Under the pieces are notes generated by a model. It did not search any database, was not told the origin of the DNA, and saw nothing but the letters and a program-made list of their open reading frames with translations. Source: Rhodospirillales bacterium (GTDB lineage Bacteria; Pseudomonadota; Alphaproteobacteria; UBA8366; JADFVY01). From it: 7,556 nucleotides of DNA. The stretch lies in assembly GCA_024644185.1 (NCBI GenBank), contig JAHELM010000105.1, positions 1-7,556 on the forward strand, in the 5' to 3' direction. Shown piece by piece: positions 5,578-7,556 of the stretch; within the stretch, counting starts at the first letter, position 1; every line of letters begins with the position of its first letter. A program made the translations under genes and the position numbers.

Positions 5578-7556
5578 TCATGTTTCCGCTGCGACCTCAA
5601 CCGGTCCGGCCGGATCGCTCTCGTCGCGGGGCGCCAGCGGCAGCCGGATGATAAAGCGACAACCCTCGCCCTCGACGGTGTCTACGTCGATCGAACCTTC
5701 GTGCTGCTCGACGACATGCCGCACCGTCGGCAGGCCAAGGCCGACGCCGAAGCTCTTGGTGCTGAACAGCGGTTCGAAGATGCGCGGCAACACGTCGGGG
5801 GCTATGCCGGGGCCAGTATCGGCGATTTCGATCTCGAAGCCTGTCCTGGAGGGACGGGTGGTGACGGTCACCTGCCGCGGCCGGGACGCAGTCTCGGCTT
5901 CGGGCATGGCCTGGAAGGCGTTTTCCAGCAGATTGATAATGACCCGCCGCATGCTGTCGGGGTCGATCGCGGCCGTGACGCCCGCCAGCCCGGCCTCGCG
6001 GCGCAGCGTGGCGCCGGCGGGAACCGTCTGCTCGCCCAGCACCTCGGTCAGCCAGGCGTCGATGTCCGTCTCCAGCCGGTCGGCCACGCGCGACCGGGTG
6101 AAGTCCAGCAATTCGTCGATGATGCGATCGCAGCGCTCGATGCTGCGTTCGATCCGCTCCACGGCGCGAAGAACGCGCGGATCGCCATCGGCCAGGGATT
6201 GCGCCAGGACATAGGCCGAGGTCCGCATGGCCCCCAGTGGATTGCGCAACTCGTGGCTGACCGTGGCGGTAAGCTGGCCCAGCGTGGCCAGACGTTCCTT
6301 CTTGATCAGTTCGGCCTGGGTTTCGCGCAGCTCGCGGGTACGCAGGGCGACGCGCTCTTCCAGCTCGTCGTTCAATCGCCGGGCACGCTCCTCGGCCGCG
6401 TGCAACTCCGTCACGTCCTGGGCGGTGCCGGAAAACCGCATGGGCTGGCCGCTCGCATTGCGCGCCACTTCGCCCTGGGCATGCAGGATGCGCGCTTGTC
6501 CGTCGGCCGCGAAAATCCGGAACTTCAGATTGTAGTCGGCCTTGCCGGCAATGGCGTCGGCAATGGCGCGTTTCAATCGTGACCGGTCTGACCGATGCGT
6601 GTGGTCGAGGACCGTCTCGACGGAAGGTTTGACCTCGGTCTTCTCGACGCCGAACAAATCGTACATCGTGTCGGACCAGAAAAGGGTACCGGTCGTCAGA
6701 TCGCGCTCCCAACTGCCGATCCGGGCGATCCGCTGGGCATTGTTCAGCGAGGTCTCGCTCTGGCGCAGGGCTTCCTCGGTCCGGCGCTGTTCGGTTACGT
6801 CCTGCACCGTTCCGTCCATGCGCACCGGCTTGCCCGCGGTGTCACGGATGACCTCGCCCTGTTCGTGGACGATCCTCTCGGCGCCATCCGGAAGGACGAT
6901 CCGGTGATCGACGTTATAGGGCGCGGTCCCGTCCAGGGCACGGGCGACCCCCTCGGTTACAATCCGCCGGTCGTCCGGATGGACCCTGTCGAGAAACGCC
7001 TCATAGGTGGCCGGGAAGGCATCCGGCTCGAAGCCGAAGATACGGTAGATTTCGTCCGACCATTTCAGCGTGCCGGCCTCGATATCCCACACCCAGCCGC
7101 CGAGGCGTCCGATGCGCTGGGCATTTTTCAGCAGGGCCTCGCTGTGCCGAAGCGCATCCTCGGATGCCTTGCGTTCCGTGATGTCGATATTTGTCGCCTG
7201 GATAGCCGGGCCGCCCTCCCAATCGACCACGCGAGCGTTGTTCTCGATCCAAATCACCCGGCCATCCCGGCGAAGCATGCGCAGTTCGTACGTTTCCGGC
7301 ACCGGTTCGCCGATTCCCCGCCGGTTCTTGTATCCGAGCACTCGCGCGTGTTCATCCGGATGGACGAAATCAAGGACATCGCCCTTCGCCAGGAGATCTT
7401 CGGGCGAATCGTATCCGAGCATCCGGGCAAAGGTTTTGTTGGCGAAAAGAAGTCGGAAATCCCGGTGGATATAGACGCCTTGAATCGAGCCCTCGACGAG
7501 GTTGCGATAGCGCGCCTCGCTGAGGCTTCCGCGATCCAGTGCCTGCCGCCAGCCGT
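5578..7556 (-). CDS. Multi-PAS sensor histidine kinase, N-terminus outside the window
   Basis: The frame is open to the window edge, so the start is missing; 658 residues are visible (numbered from the edge). Codons before the internal ATG at 7422 encode a clear PAS N-terminus (ARYRNLVEG at 14-22), so that ATG is not the start. Domains in order: PAS 1 (about 12-126), PAS 2 (140-256) and PAS 3 (270-384), the last two alike and both of the HPDD/WSD-type PAS_3 fold; a coiled coil (385-419); HisKA with the phosphoacceptor His434 in SHELRNPLGAM; and the ATPase domain with N-box NLLENAFQAM (541-550), DTGPGI (579-584), and FSTK followed by GVGLGLP (603-609). All kinase motifs are intact. No membrane helix or receiver domain is visible here, although either could lie upstream. 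It should autophosphorylate and pass phosphate to a response regulator that is not in the window. The downstream gene is the 111-residue unknown protein. PAS ligands cannot be read from the sequence. Confidence 0.95.
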   Translation of the reverse strand, partial: GWRQALDRGSLSEARYRNLVEGSIQGVYIHRDFRLLFANKTFARMLGYDSPEDLLAKGDVLDFVHPDEHARVLGYKNRRGIGEPVPETYELRMLRRDGRVIWIENNARVVDWEGGPAIQATNIDITERKASEDALRHSEALLKNAQRIGRLGGWVWDIEAGTLKWSDEIYRIFGFEPDAFPATYEAFLDRVHPDDRRIVTEGVARALDGTAPYNVDHRIVLPDGAERIVHEQGEVIRDTAGKPVRMDGTVQDVTEQRRTEEALRQSETSLNNAQRIARIGSWERDLTTGTLFWSDTMYDLFGVEKTEVKPSVETVLDHTHRSDRSRLKRAIADAIAGKADYNLKFRIFAADGQARILHAQGEVARNASGQPMRFSGTAQDVTELHAAEERARRLNDELEERVALRTRELRETQAELIKKERLATLGQLTATVSHELRNPLGAMRTSAYVLAQSLADGDPRVLRAVERIERSIERCDRIIDELLDFTRSRVADRLETDIDAWLTEVLGEQTVPAGATLRREAGLAGVTAAIDPDSMRRVIINLLENAFQAMPEAETASRPRQVTVTTRPSRTGFEIEIADTGPGIAPDVLPRIFEPLFSTKSFGVGLGLPTVRHVVEQHEGSIDVDTVEGEGCRFIIRLPLAPRDESDPAGPVEVAAET
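6403..7146 (-). repeat. Tandem PAS duplication within the kinase gene
   Basis: Two consecutive units of about 120 codons (7146-6787 and 6762-6403) encode similar PAS domains. Both begin with a SE-x-x-L-x-NAQRI motif, followed by a G-x-W...D...GTL-x-WSD pattern, and both end near G-T-x-QDVTE. The DNA is partly alike too (for example CGCTGGGCATT with TTCAGC close behind in both, near 7117 and 6730). This indicates an old internal duplication that has since diverged. Confidence 0.6.

Noticed and set aside
5499..5600. Extended N-terminus for the 111-residue protein, starting inside the kinase gene
   Set aside because: Needs a TTG start without a Shine-Dalgarno sequence, and the added residues are Pro/Arg-rich and unlike the helical remainder.
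5701..6582. Plus-strand open frame of 293 codons opposite the kinase
   Set aside because: Opposes the HisKA and ATPase motifs, which are intact on the minus strand; composition is typical of antisense shadow.
7420..7422. ATG at 7422 as the kinase start
   Set aside because: Upstream codons to the window edge continue in frame and complete a PAS domain, so this Met is internal.

Overview
The window looks like a stretch of chromosome from a GC-rich, motile alphaproteobacterium, perhaps Rhodospirillales-like. The evidence is third-position-GC-rich coding, PAS-rich signalling genes, a chemotaxis receptor of a type common in that class, and a near-perfect CtrA-type site (TTAA-N7-TTAACC) in front of the receptor. 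I cannot name a species. No mobile element, tRNA, rRNA or CRISPR array is visible.

Layout. Bases 1-73 may hold the start of a membrane protein leaving the window on the minus strand (weak). Bases 74-688 contain no gene I can support. A plus-strand block follows: an unrecognised outer-membrane-type lipoprotein (689-1447) with a hairpin behind it, a small exported His/Met/Cys-containing protein with a probable TTG start (1670-2008), and a complete Tat-exported multicopper oxidase with a methionine-rich insert (2072-3535). The last two are 63 bases apart and probably form a small copper-handling unit in the periplasm. The lipoprotein has its own terminator-like hairpin and may be separate.

A GC-rich inverted repeat (3541-3575) lies between the convergent oxidase and the minus-strand block. 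Read in its own direction, that block has a histidine kinase with at least three PAS domains that is cut by the window edge (7556 to 5578), a 111-residue unknown helical protein (5501-5166), and a chemotaxis receptor (5057-3585). The receptor senses through a six-helix, histidine-bearing membrane domain and has no periplasmic domain. The CtrA-like site lies in the 108-base gap before the receptor, so the receptor probably has its own cell-cycle or motility-linked promoter.

Most ordinary: kinase, receptor and oxidase. Most worth follow-up: the small metal-ligand-rich protein ahead of the oxidase, the CtrA site, the His-rich membrane sensor, and the two unrecognised proteins (lipoprotein and 111-residue protein).
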